A stretch of 64,000 nt of DNA from Certhia americana. Taxonomy: Eukaryota; Chordata; Aves; Passeriformes; Certhiidae. The notes beneath the pieces were generated by a model that had not been told where the DNA came from, searched no databases, and worked only from the letters and a program-made list of their open reading frames with translations. The DNA lies in contig CM031864.1 in the NCBI GenBank assembly GCA_018697195.1, positions 24,562,086 through 24,626,085 of the forward strand. The letters run 5' to 3'. A program made the translations under genes and the position numbers. Every line of letters begins with the position of its first letter. Positions within the stretch are counted from its first letter, which is position 1. This document shows positions 12,029 to 24,902 of the stretch, piece by piece.

Positions 12029-12034
12029 AATAAA
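12029..12034 (+). terminator. UCHL5: UCHL5 polyadenylation signal (AATAAA)
   Basis: A canonical AATAAA lies 59 bases after the stop codon. It is followed within about 60 bases by GT-rich sequence (12075-12110) of the kind expected downstream of a cleavage site. A second AATAAA at 12509-12514 could give a longer 3' UTR. Transcript data would decide which is used. Confidence 0.65.
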
Positions 12035-14088
12035 ACTTTTCATAAACTTCAATTTTTGTCCAGTGCACGTTTGCCAGTTGTAATGGTTTGTCTTGTACTG
12101 TTTGCATGGGTCTGACTCTTCCTTCCCCTGCATCTTGTGCATGTAGTACTGCTGAGCAATGTTTAGGTTCTCCCGGTCACATTCAGTATTTTACAGCCTG
12201 TCTGATTGCTGAAAGCTTGGGAAGTGGACCCAGAAATGTGCAAGGAAAATGTCTCCATTTTGTCCCACTTGAACATGATAATGATATAAATGCCAGAGGT
12301 TTTAAGTATAAGCATGAGCTTTCTTTGCTCATCCCTACTAACAGTTACAATCCTTTCCAGTTGTTCAGTGACATAGCCTGTGTCTTTGTTTTTCTGAAGT
12401 ATGTCTTAATTTTTTTACAAAATGGAAAAGTATTAATTTAGCTGTAGAAACATTTGCAAAGACCAATGTCTAATCTCAAAAGAACTGCATTGCTTTAGTA
12501 GAAAAGATAATAAATATTCCCATTTTTATTTTGGCAAACTTTTTTCTGTGGTATTTTATTATGGGATAATATGATTAGGATATGGAGATTATCAGCCTTG
12601 TGACTTGCATTCTAAATTTGAGGTAGAAAGAAGGCACACTTTTGTTTCGGGGGGTTAATATTCTTGGATATAAAGTATTCCTCTTCTGGAGTATGTTCAA
12701 TTAAAGTCTTTAAAGCAGTAATTTTTTTTTTACTTTGAGAAGTAATATAAAGAAAAAGGTGTATGGAAGATGATTGTTGATGACAACATCGCTGTGGAAG
12801 ATTCTTGAGGTGTGTCCCATGAACCAAAGGAAATACCTGGGGAATGGAGTTCACCTTAAATGCTGCCTGCATATGAGCTGTGAATAGATTGGTTTGGTAT
12901 TGATAGTAATAGGCCATTGCAACAATACACACTGTTTGAATTATTCACTCTCAGTGTACATGTATTTGTTTAGAAAACTTCCAGTTTCTTCCTGAAAGAT
13001 TTGGATAAGAAACAGAAAGAAAAGAAAAAGAGCCTTGAGTTGTTTTGGGGTTTTTTGCCAACATTCAAAACTGTAAATAGTCAAATATGTTTGTTTCCCT
13101 TATACTTCATTAGACTCTGAACTGCTTTCGTCTTGTAGGCTGAATTTTTTGAAACCCTGATATGAAACATTCTGTTACCTGTTGGTGCTTTGTATATATT
13201 GCATATATATGTTTATAAACAGGATAAAATTTTGGCTGAAGAAGTAAAAACATAGACTGTGCTCTTCACTGCAGGGAGGATCTGGAGTCATTGCTGTGGC
13301 TGGAAAGGTAGGATCTGTTTCAGAAAGACCTGAGATCCATATCTGTGTTTTCTACAAAATTGATCAGGTTAATGAGAACATAAACTCTGTGAGAATTTCC
13401 TACTTTAGTAATTTACTGCAGCATGATTGTCCAAGGAAATGGAAAGACTCTTACAGAGGAAGAGACATTTCTTGCTTTTAAAATGACATTTGAAACTTCA
13501 TTTCAACCTGTTGAAAACATTTGTCTGTCTTTTTAAGTGGTAGCCTGATGACAATTGCACCCTGTCATCCTTGGAGAATTTTGCAATTTGATATTAGATG
13601 TCAACTTAAATTTGTACTGAAGTAATTTCATTCTTTTACTGGCATACTTGGGTATGTACAAAAGGAAAAGGAGTTTTGCTGAAGCAGAAAATTATTTTTG
13701 CAATTATCAACAAATTTTAGTAGCAATTATTTCAGAAATTAGAAAACTTGCATCAGTCTTTCTGGATTTGTGGAAGGACAAAAATAGGATGGATGTAAAG
13801 ATTGAATTTAAACAAAATTTGTTAGTCCAATGTGCAAGTGAAAATTACTTTGTTCTTAAAAAAGGCTGTTCAGTGCGGAAGTAGAAAATTTCAAAATTGT
13901 GTTTTCTGTTGTATTATGTATCTTTTTTTTCCTTTTTTTCCTGATCAAGCTTGTGGCAAATCTTTAACTTTTTTTGCCAAGTTTTTAGAACCATTTTTTC
14001 ATTACGTGTGTCTTGGCTTTAAAGGCAGTTGTGTATTAGGACAGTGTCACGTGGATGCAGAGCTGGACATGAAGTTGATCCTGGCTAG

Positions 14089-14588
14089 GCTGGGAAACAG
14101 TTAATTTTCTCCTTGGTAGCTGGTGCAGTGCTGTGTTTTGGATGAAGCATGAGAATAATGTGGATAACACACTGATGTTTTCAGGGGCTGCTAAGCAGTG
14201 CTTACTCTGAGTCCAGGAGTTTGCAGCTTCTCATGTGCTGCCAGCCAGGAGCTGCAGGGGCACAAGGATTGGGAGGGGACACGGCCAGGACAGCTGATGC
14301 CAGCGGCCAAGGGGATAATTCCCAGTACAGGATGTCATGGCCAGTGTTTAAATCAGGGCAGAGCTGCTCCAGGGCCACTGCTTGGGAGCCTGCTGGGCAT
14401 CACTCAGTGAGTGCTGAGCAGCTGCATTCTGCAGCACATGTGCTTTCTAATTCTACTGTTACCATCCGTTCTTGGCCCATTAACCTGTCCTTGTGTCAAC
14501 CCACAGGTTCCCTCACTTCTGCTCTCCCACTGGTGGAGAGTGAGCAACTCTGACTTGGCCGAGTTGGCAGCTGGGTTGAAACCATGAC
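14089..14588 (+). mobile_element. Solo ERV long terminal repeat (avian type), degraded
   Basis: A moderately GC-rich block starts near the acagttaattttctcc sequence and ends at gttgaaaccatgaca. Its order of segments matches a dispersed avian ERV LTR that I recall. There is no pol or gag sequence on either side, so it is best read as a solo LTR or fragment. The edges are approximate. The match is from memory of avian repeats, not a search. Confidence 0.6.
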
Positions 14589-16490
14589 AAGGAATTAGCA
14601 GATTAAAGGTGCCCAAAAATCAAAACAGATTTGGGCCTTAATCCACTTTAGACTTTCCAGAACCTCTTTTTTGCTGTAAGTAGAATGGTGAAAGGTTTAT
14701 ATTCTGATTTATTTCAAGGGCTGTGCATTCTGCTGGTGTAATCACAGTGTGGCATAGACTGTCAGAACTGAGAGTTGGGTACAATGAGAATAAACAAGAA
14801 TTTCAGTTTCTGTGAAGAATTCTGCCAGTTCCCTGTTGCCCAAAAGAGGTCAGTGCATCTCCCATTTGCTAAGAGTTCAAAACCAGAAAATCCCAAACTT
14901 CAATGTGATCTCTGGCTGTCAGTCCTTGCATAGTACATGAACATTTCAGAATCCTACTGTAGCCTGATTTCTTCATTGACAGGGTAACATTTTATACTTT
15001 GAACATGACTTACTAGTAAGACATTTTGTGCAGCTGGAAATGTGATGATAAATTCAAGTCAGTATTTTATGTGCAGTGAGTTATGGAATCTTTAAGCATA
15101 GTTTCATTTGTCACCGTTAAAAGAAGTTGTAAAAGTGTGTTACCTTGCATTTGTTAGAGGTTAGGGAAATATATCTGAGAAGTTAGGTTAGCTCTCTTTC
15201 GTCATAATAGACTATGAAGTGGAGCTTTAGGAGCATTTGCTATGATTTGTGTAGTGCATCCAGAGAAACTGCAGACCTGCATTTCTAAATGACTGACTGA
15301 GAAGCAGTAGTTCTTCAGCAGCACTGGCTGTGAGCTTTGAGATATTTTCTTGCTCCCTGACCAATTACAAGAATTGGCTTCAGAATTTCAAAATACTGAA
15401 TCACCTGTTTTTTAGATTATACTGATTTGCCAGAAAACTAAAATCCTGCCTCCTTAGCCAGTGATCCAGGACTTAAGGGTGTGATGAATAACAATGCATG
15501 CCAGGTTTGTCAGGCTTCAGGTGTGATTCTACAGCGAGGGCTGAGCTGTTTGTTCTTCATCCCAACGTTGTATCAGTTCATCAAAGCTTCATGTTAACAC
15601 TTCAGTGTTGCATGCTTAGACTTCATGAGTGTAAAGAAATGAAATAATTTTTACCCATTCCTCAAACTGCTCCTATAATGACTGAAGTCAGGCTAATCCA
15701 CTGAAAAGGTTTCAGCCTTGTTTTGAGAAAGCTGACACTCTTCATTCTGCTGCTCAGTGACAGACAGTGCTTGCTTAATCAACCTGGTTAGCTTGACAGG
15801 AGAAGACAAGGAGCTTTCTGGAATAATGAGATTTGATGCTGAAATATGTCCTGTCAGCCAGGTTTGGAGTCTTGACTATGAAGACCCTCAAAATTTGTGG
15901 GTTTAAATAGGATTACTAAACCACATCAAACTGACAGTGCAGTTACTCCTACACAAAAATTAATGTGTCCAACTACGAATATTTGATCAATTTTATTTGT
16001 TCTCAACCTCAAAAGCGTACTAGGAAAGTGAAGAAGTATCATGTTTATAGCCTGTATTCACTAAATACCTTTGTGAAAAAACTCTGGTGTTATTGCAAAA
16101 GTATTTTTATCAAGATTTGCTACACTTGAGGCTTTATCCAGTGTAAATACTAAGAGAGTATTCAGAAAAAATTGAATCATTTTAGCAATAAATTTTTTTA
16201 TTAATAGTGGAAATGCATTACGGACAGTAGGCTTTGTAGAGGAGGAGAAAAATTTTATGTTAAAAAATGTCAAAATTAGATCATTAAGGATACGTGGACT
16301 TGATCACTTTGTGCCTTGCTAGTAAAATTTATTTCTTGGAAAATTTATGCATTTCTGAAATGGGAATTATGTGAGATTGTAAAATACAATTTTTTTCTTT
16401 GAGCTACCCAAGCATCCTCATGAAATGAAAAAAAAAAAATAATCCTATGCATTTCTTTCAACTATGAAGGAAATAGTTATGTGTTATTGT

Positions 16491-16530
16491 TCTCTCTCTC
16501 TCTCTTCTTTTTTTTTTTTTTTTTTTTTTT
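16491..16530 (+). repeat. CT microsatellite plus poly-T
   Basis: Alternating TC units are followed by an uninterrupted T run to 16530, forming a homopyrimidine tract in intergenic DNA. Confidence 0.9.
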
Positions 16531-19048
16531 CTGAGCACCTGATAGAAATATTTACATCTGTGCAGTGAGTTCAGAGTTCTGGTAGCATTTTCTCTTTTTT
16601 GTGTTCATGAAATCAGTTTTGTGGAAGTGGTGATAATGCAGAGTTGTTCACACAGAGTTACAATGACAAGGTTAAGTGAAATTGATGTAGATTTCTCTGA
16701 TATATGTAACCACTGCAAATGCTGCAAAATTTGCAAAATGCTGCAAAAAAAAAGGTTGGCCATGGAGCCTTTTTGTCTGATCTGGATAATCTCATGTCTC
16801 TCTAGTAATAAGATCTAATAGATTTTGTTTTATTGAAGGCATTTTGCAAATCTTGTTAAATATTTTGCCATGATAAGTGAGTATTTTTCGTATTTTGTGC
16901 AGTTTGTGTATGATTTAGTTACACCAGACGGAGATTATGTTAATGTTTGACTTCTTTTTTTAAGAAATTTGCTAATTGCTGGGATTACATCTCTGACAAC
17001 AACTAAGCAATCATCTGCAATGTTATCAGTATCTGATATTTACAATTCAGTGAATGAAAAATAAAGTGTGCTTTATGCAAATATTTGTATTGATTTCTGC
17101 TAATGTTACCAATGGCAGTCTGGTACCTTGATAATTACTCTGTATCCCAATTTAAACAAGAAAACATGAAATAACTGTAAGATACTTCTCACAAAAATGA
17201 TTTCTGTCTTGTACATCCTCTTACTCAAAACACTTTGTGCAACTGTGCACACAAGTGTGTCTGTGAATTAACATTTCTTCACACCAAATGTAGGAAAAAT
17301 GGGGTTTATAGGAACAAGTCAGATTTTCTAAAAATATTGCTCTGCTGATAGTATTTAAAGTAGCCCTCTGAACAGTCTGGACATGTTTGACTCAACTTCT
17401 CATGGTTCCTTTGTGGTGTGCTTAAAAAATCAAACAGCATCACAGCTTATGAATGCTGTTTCTCAGTAGAAAAAATGTTTTCTAAGAGTGGAAAAGAGTA
17501 TAGTGAGCTCTTCCATGTTCCATGTCCTTCTCATTCCACTTCCTTCCACTTTTTCCAGTAAGGCATTGGTCATTTCTCAATATGCTATAGAGCACTTCAA
17601 AGTAAATAGTGAGTACTAAACTTCCTGAAGTCTTAATTTGTGATCTAAGCATCACTGCAGATTCCTAGTTTCCTGTTGAAAACACAGTTTGTTTTTAGGA
17701 GGCCAAAAGAAGAGATTTAAAGGTGAAGCTTCTTGAGCTGCTTTCATTTATTTTTCCCCTGTTCCATCTTTTAAATATCACCCTATCCTCCTGCTCTATA
17801 TCCCCACTCACATGAGAGCAGGGATTTGCTGTATAAAGCGATGAATACATGCCTGATCATCAGGTATGTATTTTTAGGAACTGTATATGCCTGTGAGTGG
17901 TATTTTTGTTTTACCAGATTTTATCAGAAAGGTTTACCTATCCAAACAGACAGTGACTCCAGTTCTGAACATGCTCTGGGTGATGGAGGGAGGAGGGAAC
18001 TGTAGGTTGTTATGAAAACCCTGGGAATAACAAAAGCATTTGTGTTCATATAGCTCATCTTTAATGTCAAGCTGTGGGATGGTATCTTCGAGCAGTGACT
18101 GCTGTCTTCACCAGACCATTGTTTTCTCAGTGCAAAGAACATTTAACTGCTGCAAGTTACCAGCCTCAGCAGAACACTTTCCTGGCTCTTAGGTTCCTGA
18201 TGGGAGCAGGGTTTCCTTTCACTTCTAAATTTCTCAAATATTTTTTTTTTTTTTTTAATTTTTAATTGCATTTCAGCTGTGTGTGAGTACATAAAGGATC
18301 ACATGAATGCAAAGGCATTGTGCTTATTCTTTCTGTGTACCAGGAAACAGTGTCTGGGCTGTTTGTTGCCTTCTTGTCCTAGCCCTGCAACATCTGAATT
18401 GAGTGCCAAGCTTCAAATGGAATTGCTAAACTGGGGAGCTCAGCATGGTAGATGGTCAGTAGGATTACAGAGGCAACCCTTCTGTTTTAGGGTGGGAAGT
18501 GAAATAGAATTGGTACCATGCTGCTTCCTGAGAAACATGGATTTGATAATTTCATTAGTATTGAGCTAAGATTTCATTGCATAATTGAAAGAAAGGCTAA
18601 TTTTTGTACTTTTATGTATCTCAGGGTAACATTTTTATATGAAATAGGCCTGTAAAAATTAAGTCTTTCATGCAAAAGCTGACAAGGATTATATTAATGT
18701 TCTGTAGACCAGCTGTGCCACTTTGGTTATCACTTCACTGTGCACATAATACTAATTCGCTCAACAGTGTGTTTTACAGAGGTCTTATCACTATGACTTT
18801 TAATCTTTCTCATGTATGACATGGTGAAAAAGCAGTGATGAAGCCTAAATCTGTACCAAAACTGAGAAACCACGGAGTGTGGGAAAGTGAGATCAATTTT
18901 CCCTTTATATATTTTGCCTAACTGCTGTATGTGTTACAGGGCACAACTCATCACCAGAGCTGCTTACTCACCTGCTGTGGCCTTACTTCTATGAGGCTAT
19001 AATTGCCCTTACCCTTGAGTTGCTCAGGAGATTATAGTGCTCTTGCAT

Positions 19049-19078
19049 AAAAAAAAAAAAAAAAATTAAAAAAAAAGA
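19049..19078 (+). repeat. A-rich low-complexity run
   Basis: Two long A runs are separated by TT. The element that produced them, if any, is not recognisable. Confidence 0.85.
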
Positions 19079-20377
19079 AGTAAAATCTTTTATAGCATCA
19101 GCAGTATTTTTTCCTGTTACTTTCATAGTTCATATGCTTATATTTCGTTCTGCTAACTTCCAAGATCTTTATCTTGGTTTAGCTATAAGAAAGAAGATTA
19201 GGTAAGTGCAAAAATGTGTGACAAGTGGCCATAAATGCAAATGTGTTGACCTCCTTAAAAAATGAGAGATGTGCCTAAAAGCTTCCATGAAATAGTGCTC
19301 CTGAATCTTCACATCAGCAGTGTCTGTAACTTCAGGTCCTTCTGTGGTAACCTGCAATTGGCAGACTGCATTTGGTAATCCCTACAAAGCTGTAAGGAGT
19401 AAGCAAGAAGTCTGTGCTTATATGGGGAGCCAAAGCCTTCCCTGATGCCCATGTATATACCCTATATTAACAGGGTATCTGTGATAGAACCTCAACCCCC
19501 AAAGCAACCTTTCATCTTCAAGTTCTGAAGAATAAGAAAATTGGAAGTTGTGTGAGAAATTTTCTTCTGAGAAGAATATCCACCACTTGACAGCTGGTAA
19601 GATCTGACACCTAAAAAGACAGCTGCACAGTGATGGGTATGGGATTCAAGATTACCCGAGCACAGGTCTCTCTCAGGCTTCAGAGAAAAGCCAAAAAATG
19701 AAGGGCAACCAAGCAGTTGTTGTCTGGTAATAGTGGACTCCTGTGGCAGAGAACTTCCAAAAATCTGAGAAATAGTTATTATGATGTGCTGCAGCTCAGT
19801 GTTGAATAATTGCATAGAATTACAGGGACCTAACAGAGATTTCAGGTGGGAATGGTGGATCCAACTTGATTTTCTTCTCACCTTCACTGCTGAAAAAGGG
19901 TAGTGATACCAAAAATTGTCCCTCCCATCAAGGAGGTAATTTACCCTTTTCTTGTACTTTACCCAGAATAATTCCCTAGACTGTACATATGCAGAGTCTC
20001 TTATGGAGGGGTACTGATTCTATAAACTGTGCCTGGGCCCACCTGCATTTTAATAATCTTTGAATGTGTAAAAAATACCAGATGATGTATTTATCTCCTG
20101 CTAATAAACATACATGGCTGGAGTTCAGGGAGTTGCATTGAACTCTGAAAGACTCAGGTCTTCTGAAAAGTATTCACAGGGACACAGTTTTGTTTGTTGA
20201 GGTCATTGCTGAGATTCATTAACGTTAATGGTAGCACATGCCACACACGTAGATGTGGCTATGGCATGAATTCCTGGTGCAAACCAATTTTTCGGCACTC
20301 TCTCCTAGTTTTACAGTACATGAGTAAACTTGCCAGAAAGGAACAAAAATTACATTGTTAAATTAGGTAGGTTTCGG

Positions 20378-20381
<4 letters not shown>

Positions 20382-20410
<29 letters not shown>
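20382..20410 (+). repeat. (AC)n dinucleotide microsatellite
   Basis: A perfect AC/CA alternation over 29 bases, intergenic between UCHL5 and RC3H1. Confidence 0.95.
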
Positions 20411-20412
<2 letters not shown>

Positions 20413-23033
20413 CTGGAATTCTTATAAAACATAATTGTTTATCATTCCAACATATATGTTATCTTCCTAAGCTCATTAAGAGGCTGCTGTAAAATGTGAT
20501 TCAGCAATGCTATGAAGGAAAAGAACAAATTTCAACCTAAGTACTACTGGAGCAAGGAAAGGAAATCAGGGGTCATACTTTTGCTTTTCTGTCGAGCCAG
20601 AATAGAAAAGGAAATACAGCAAGAAAATAAAGTACAAGATAAAGAGGTGGCAGCATACAGCACTTGGCAGAAGCTCCTGTCCCTGCCCAAGGGGACTCAG
20701 AAGCCAAGGAGATGGTTACTTCGGCAGAGGGCACTGGAGTAACAAGGATGTGGTGTGGTGCTGGCTCCGCCTTGCTCTGCCTAGTGGAACTACAGACCTG
20801 CTCTGCTGCAAATTCTTGTACTTTCAGTTGCTTCAAAATTTTTATCCCAAAAAGAGAGATGTGCTGAATGTCATTGGAAGGTCTAGGATTGGAGCAAAGC
20901 AGGCAATGACATGTAAGCAAAAGGCAGTAAGGAGGAGAATCTGGGGCTCATGTGCTCCTGAGTCAGGATTCTGCATCCCACACCAGTGGGACAAGGAGGA
21001 TGATGAGATGGGATGGTTAGGGAAGTGAAACCTCTAATGAGAAATCATCAAAACAAAGTTTCTTACCTTCCTTGTAATTTTTTCTTTTTTCACAGCAGCT
21101 GCAGTCAGAGGGTATATTTACATAGACCTTTGTATTCCAAATAGGCCGAAAACACAAACATTAATAATTGTATTGATATTATACAAATTTATTATCAACA
21201 GCATCAAAGAACTGCAAAAAAATTTTTAAACAAATCTGATGTTTGGTGGGTTATAGAGTATTATTTATTTGTGCAAATTGTGAATTTGTGAATGCTTAGG
21301 AGAGAAGTTCTCATGGAGGAACACTCATTTTATACACATGGACTTCACATTCCTTTAGATCCTCTAGGCTTCTTTTATACTTGGGAAATGGAAACCTTAT
21401 GTGTTATGGTGGAGATACTGAGCATGTCCACATTGTAAGGCTGTATTTTGCTATCATGGTTTTATCATTTAAAACATGCATATAATTAGCTCCAACAGTT
21501 GCATCTATGTTGCATCCCATGGGCTGGAATGAAATTCAGCATGCTCGTTAATGAACATCAGACTTTTTTCAATGATTATGTTGGATGGATACAGTCTTCA
21601 GCTTTTGTCAATGGAGTTTTATAAAAGTGCAGGAATTTAGGTTTTGTTAATGTGATGGTCAATTCTTTTAACATGATGGTCAAGCATATACAAGTGCTAA
21701 AGATTTTTATTATCTGCGGTATATGTGCAAGAACCTTCACTGTGTGAAGTAACAAGGACATACTTGCAGCCACCTGGAGAAGGACTTCATTCTTGCCTTC
21801 CACTCTGATATCACGGTTTCAAAATGAGAATTTTTCCATTATTATCAGCTTTACAGGTCACGCTGCTAACTAAAATAGCAAACAGAAACACTGCCAAGGC
21901 ATTGAAAAAATACACATTTCTTTTTATAAAGATAGCTATCCTGGTACCACAGTTCTAGAGCAGTTTTATATGGAAGGAGGAATATAAAAATTGAGTAGTG
22001 AGATGATACCATTTGACAGTCACACTGGTATTTTCAGTATTTCTCTCAGTCACAGAGGTTAAAATGGGGAGTAATTTTCAATGTATAATTTGAACAGCAT
22101 TAAGAGTGTGGCCACAAATGTCAGATCTACACATTATCCCTTTTTGGATGGGAAAAAAGAAAGAGAAAAAGGAATTGAAAATTGAGACTATATGTGGTAG
22201 AATAAAAGCTAATTCCTGTGGGGTTTTAGGAACATAAAAGAAAGAACAATGTAAACAAGTGGAGATAAATTATAGCCAATTTAATGATAAGCTGAAATGA
22301 TATTTGAAACAGTAATCCTAAAGACAAATAACATTTTGTGTTTCAAATGCTAAAGTAGTGTATCATGCAGGAAGAAATGCTGCATAACTGGGGAAAGCAG
22401 ACACTAAAAATAATCTAGGTTATCTAGTGGGATCAGTTCCCAACAACAAAACAAGCACATCTACAAATATCTAACTTTAAGAAAGCATAATAAAGAATAA
22501 ACATTAGAAAAGACTGACTCTGATGGAAGTCTAAAGTGGGGTTTGAGAATTAAAGTGCTCATTTGTGCAGTGTTATATAATAAGAACCACAGGTAATTGC
22601 ATCTTCCACTTCTTTAAATTTCAACCATGTATTACTGTGGTAACCTATGCTGCAATACTGAAAATTGTCGTTAGCGTGTTCGTGCTGATTAAATGTCGAA
22701 GGAAAACATAAAACATGAAAAATGAAAACTTTCCACAGTACAGGAACCAAAAGAGAAAGTGGCAGAAGTCCCCAGGCTGGAATATTAAACCCCAGACTGA
22801 ACAGAACATCAGAACACTGTACAATCACTTGCTAGAAACTAGGAGGTAACAGGATTCAGGCCCTGGCCATTTCTACCTTCTGTGACTTTAAACCAAGGTT
22901 GCAAAGAACACCTACCAGGCCACCTTCTGCTTCTAATCAGGACACTGACAACTCCAACAAGGTCCACATTTCTACTGTAACATTTAAAGAGGAGTCTGCC
23001 AAAGATGGCAACTGTTCATTGAAAAGTTTCTGT

Positions 23034-23170
23034 GGTACAGAATATCAGACTGGTTGGAAGCACCTTAAAACCCATGTTGTTTAAAACCCTGCCATAGGCA
23101 GAGACAACTTCTGCTCGACCAGGCTGATCCAAGCCCTGTCGAATCCAGCCTTGGATATTTCCAATTTACA
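23034..23170 (-). mobile_element. CR1 LINE fragment, degraded
   Basis: The + strand reads as the complement of the CR1 3' region: a gactggttggaag-like start, then the ccctgcca...ggcagagacaac segment and the gaccaggctgatccaagccc segment. CR1 is the main avian LINE. The copy is short, 5'-truncated and diverged. Confidence 0.7.
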
Positions 23171-24621
23171 CTTCTTTTCTAGCTCATAGTAAGGCTCTTG
23201 CTAAGTCAAATGTGCTCTTTGTAAAACATATCTTAATCTTCTGTGTTTGTAAGATCTCAATGCTTATGACTGTGGTTAGAAATCTCTGTTTTCAGAAATT
23301 AATAGCTTTTCTTAATACTATTTTATTTAAGCACTGATCCTTGTTAAACATTAAGGTTGTTTTGGTGGAAAAGCCTAAATAATAGAGACTGTTTCTTTAG
23401 TAAAACAGATAGAATTAACACTTTTAGTTACTACCACCACATTTCTTGGGAAGTTAATGAAAATCTGAAAATCTGTCAGTGGTCAGTACAAGACTCAGAA
23501 ACACGAGCTGAAGAGTAACCTTGCCCTATGTAGTTTTCCCCCATGTGTAGGAATTTCCATCTTCTTGTATGCATTTTACAACCCAGCTGCCTTTTGCAGG
23601 CTGCTCTCTTTCATCCCTGGCTCTGGGCATGGCTACTTCTGACTTAACGATGTCCTATTTAAATTGTTTTTCCAGGTCACGTAATGCTGCACTTTAGATG
23701 TTAAGACTAATAAATATAGACATAATAAAATATATGGACAATAAAACGGGACCACTAAACAACAATTTTGGTCTTTAATTTAAATACGGCTTCCTTAGTA
23801 TTTTACACCATATTCATGTTCTCATAAACAGGCATCAGGTTGGTGTTACCTTGAAATATCCTGATGCTAAATAATTAGTTCTTGTAACAATTTAAAACTG
23901 TCAGTCAGTACGTGCTTAGTAAATACTGCAAGTCAAGTGACTGCGAGACATTCTGTAATTGCGGTTTAAAATTTATTCTGTATCCCAACTAGTTCTGACT
24001 GTGATACAGGAAATCTTGGAGGGTCCCCAAACATCTTACCTGTGGTGTTGGTTAAAGCTGAGGATGATTTGTGTCCTGCAGCACACAAAGCTACGGGGGA
24101 CCTTCTCCAGCACGGAGCCCAGATCTACGCCTTCACTTGGGACTGGCGGACAAAACCCCAAAAGCTTTGCCCTGCGCGGCCACGTAAGAACTTAATTTGT
24201 ATTATTTTTCTCTAAAGTAAGAAAAGTAACCGGCTCGAAGCAATAAGGTGTGATGGCATGAGGCAACCTCAGGGTCCGCCAACAGAGGCTCCTGAGGGAG
24301 AGAAAATGGCGGGCGGGGGCCCTCAGGAAGCTCCCAAAACACAGAGCGCTCCCCAGGAGCCACTTCGTGTGTGAAGAGCCTCGACCTCCAACCCCGAGCC
24401 CACCATGACAAGAGGAGGTGAGAAGTGGGGAAAAAAGACTCCACCTGAAAGGAGGCAGGCATGTAACATTGGAGACCGTCCCTGACGGAGCGCGAGGTAC
24501 CCTCCCCGAGACGGGCGAGAGTTTCCCCACCCTCCCCTCACGGGCTCCAGGCCGTGACTCGGCTTTTTTCTCCCCGTCTCGGCTGCGGGGGAAGGCGGGC
24601 GCAGGAAGGGGCGGGTGGTGC

Positions 24622-24701
24622 GGGGGGAGAGGGAGAGAGAGAGAGAAAAAAAGAAAGCGGCGGGGGGGGGGGGGGGGGAGGGAGGGAGGGAGGGAGGGGG
24701 G
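24622..24701 (+). repeat. Homopurine / G-quadruplex-prone tract
   Basis: A GA-rich run (24622-24657), a short interruption, then 17 consecutive G (24662-24678) and successive gggagg units to 24701. This provides many G-runs with single-base loops on the non-template strand, just upstream of the inferred exon 1. Confidence 0.9.
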
Positions 24702-24709
24702 TAGGCGGT

Positions 24710-24902
24710 GAGAGGAGCAGTCGACGCACAAGATGGCCGCTGCCGGAGTGGCAGTGGGGCGGCGGCGGGCGATGGCGGCGCTGCCCCAGGGCCCGCGTGT
24801 ACTACTGCAGGAGCAGCAGCAGCAGCAGCAGGGCACTGTGGCAGCCCTGGTGTGCCGGAGCTGAGGGGGCCGGGGGGCGCTGCAGGAAGCCCGGGCCGCG
24901 TG
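24710..24902 (+). other. RC3H1: Inferred RC3H1 non-coding exon 1
   Basis: The 3' edge is supported by a consensus donor, CGTG|gtgagt, at 24903. The 5' edge is a guess based on the YY1-like element, which usually sits at or just after a start site. Roquin-1 coding starts in exon 2, so a non-coding first exon is expected. The exon carries six CAG units at about 24814-24831 and an open frame of 43 codons from 24733. The link to exon 2 is inferred, not shown. Confidence 0.55.
24733..24864 (+). promoter_or_regulatory. Candidate upstream ORF in RC3H1 exon 1 (43 codons)
   Basis: The ATG at 24733 has a good context (aagATGg). The frame runs 43 codons to TGA at 24864 within the inferred exon 1. It encodes MAAAGVAVGRRR near the start and EQQQQQQG in the middle. 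If the transcript starts upstream of 24733, this would be a complete upstream ORF ahead of Roquin-1. The ATG overlaps the YY1-like motif, so it could lie at or before the true start site. Confidence 0.35.

Larger units (their letters stand above)
12050..24300 (+). other. Intergenic region between UCHL5 and RC3H1
   Basis: About 12 kb of AT-rich sequence with no recognised gene. It holds a probable ERV LTR (about 14.1-14.6 kb), a CR1 fragment (about 23.03-23.17 kb), a CT/poly-T tract (16491-16530), A-rich runs and a CA microsatellite. Reading frames do not exceed about 130 codons and none resembles a known protein. A long UCHL5 3' UTR or non-coding transcript cannot be excluded. Confidence 0.75.

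Noticed and set aside
20512..21028. Cluster of overlapping frames of 67-115 codons in the intergenic region
   Set aside because: They are open on both strands, with no known motif. The block is slightly GC-rich and may be an unrecognised repeat.
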